A program made the translations under genes and the position numbers. 6,382 bases of DNA from Candidatus Zixiibacteriota bacterium. Lineage in GTDB: Bacteria; Zixibacteria; MSB-5A5; GN15; PGXB01. The DNA is taken from the NCBI GenBank assembly GCA_026397495.1, contig JAPLUS010000373.1, positions 1 through 6,382 of the forward strand, given 5' to 3'. Below, piece by piece: positions 6,188-6,382 of the stretch (its first letter is position 1; the number at the start of each line of letters is the position of its first letter). Under the pieces are notes generated by a model. It saw only the letters and a program-made list of their open reading frames with translations. It was not told where the DNA came from and ran no database searches.

Positions 6188-6382
6188 TTGCTGATACTGA
6201 CAAGGAAGTTGGGCGAATCGATTACGATTGGTGATGAAATAAAGGTTACCATATTGGGAGTTTTTGGACGACAGGTTCGGATCGGCATTGATGCGCCGGC
6301 CAAGGTTGTCGTTCACCGCGAAGAAATTTATGTCAAGATCCAAAATGAAAATCGAATCGCAGCCAAATCAATGAAACAAGAC
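6188..6382 (+). CDS. csrA: CsrA/RsmA translational regulator (3' end beyond window), TTG start
   Basis: CsrA is a small dimeric RNA-binding protein that binds GGA motifs in mRNA leaders and changes translation or stability; in many bacteria it controls flagellin or flagellar genes. Reading from TTG 6188, the frame gives 65 residues with no stop before the window ends. The N-terminus [17 protein letters not shown] matches the family MLILTRR.GE..IGD, and [14 protein letters not shown] and [13 protein letters not shown] follow. The RNA-contact residues Leu4 and Arg44 (in VHREEIY) are present. Typical CsrA is 60-75 residues, so only a few C-terminal codons may be missing. The TTG start is chosen because it places Met exactly before the conserved LILTR and has GGAGGG (6178-6183) just upstream. 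No in-frame ATG near the N-terminus would retain the LILTR strand; the only later in-frame ATG is at residue 62. It follows flgK by 42 nt and probably belongs to the same transcript. Confidence 0.95.
   Translation, partial: MLILTRKLGESITIGDEIKVTILGVFGRQVRIGIDAPAKVVVHREEIYVKIQNENRIAAKSMKQD

Larger units (their letters stand above)
1..6382 (+). other. Flagellar rod/ring/HAP operon segment
   Basis: Eight genes run in one direction with gaps of 13, 10, 8, 11, 27, -1 and 42 nt. No terminator-like hairpin followed by a T run is visible between any two of them, so they are probably one transcript whose promoter lies upstream of the window. The order follows assembly: rod, ring chaperone, rings, rod cap with peptidoglycan cutting, junction chaperone, junction protein, then the regulator. 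Cotranscription is inferred from spacing only. Confidence 0.8.

Overview
This window is a single, densely packed, plus-strand block of flagellar genes. It encodes the outer parts of the flagellar basal body (distal rod, P ring, L ring), rod assembly with local peptidoglycan cutting, and the hook-filament junction, and it ends in the post-transcriptional regulator CsrA. The order is flgG (5' end cut off), flgA, flgH, flgI, flgJ, flgN, flgK, csrA (3' end cut off). Gaps are 10-13 nt or less between most genes. They widen to 27 nt before flgN and 42 nt before csrA, and flgN and flgK overlap by one base. I see no terminator, no convincing internal promoter, no RNA gene, no mobile element and no CRISPR array. 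No gene-free stretch exceeds 300 bases.

Organism: FlgH (L ring) and FlgI (P ring) imply a diderm bacterium with an outer membrane and peptidoglycan. The base composition is moderate, with mixed AT-rich and GC-rich codons. The flgG-flgA-flgH-flgI-flgJ order resembles that of deltaproteobacterial-type and other non-enteric diderm lineages, rather than the E. coli arrangement, where flgA is divergent. FlgJ carries a lytic transglycosylase (SLT) domain instead of the enteric glucosaminidase domain, which also argues against Enterobacteria. I cannot name a phylum from the sequence alone; a deltaproteobacterium or a candidate-phylum diderm are both possible.

How the genes work together: FlgG forms the distal rod. 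FlgA is the periplasmic chaperone for FlgI, which forms the P ring around the rod, and FlgH forms the L ring in the outer membrane. FlgJ caps the growing rod and, through its C-terminal domain, is predicted to open the peptidoglycan for it. FlgN is the cytosolic export chaperone for the hook-associated proteins, and FlgK is the first of these at the hook-filament junction. CsrA is an RNA-binding translational regulator, often linked to flagellin and flagellar control.

This is mostly an ordinary flagellar region. The points worth a second look are the FlgJ-SLT fusion, a FlgH with no lipobox cysteine, a FlgI lacking the enteric disulfide cysteines, the absence of flgL and fliW between flgK and csrA, and a TTG-started csrA whose ribosome binding site contains a possible CsrA target motif. 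I found no evidence of a wholly new system.
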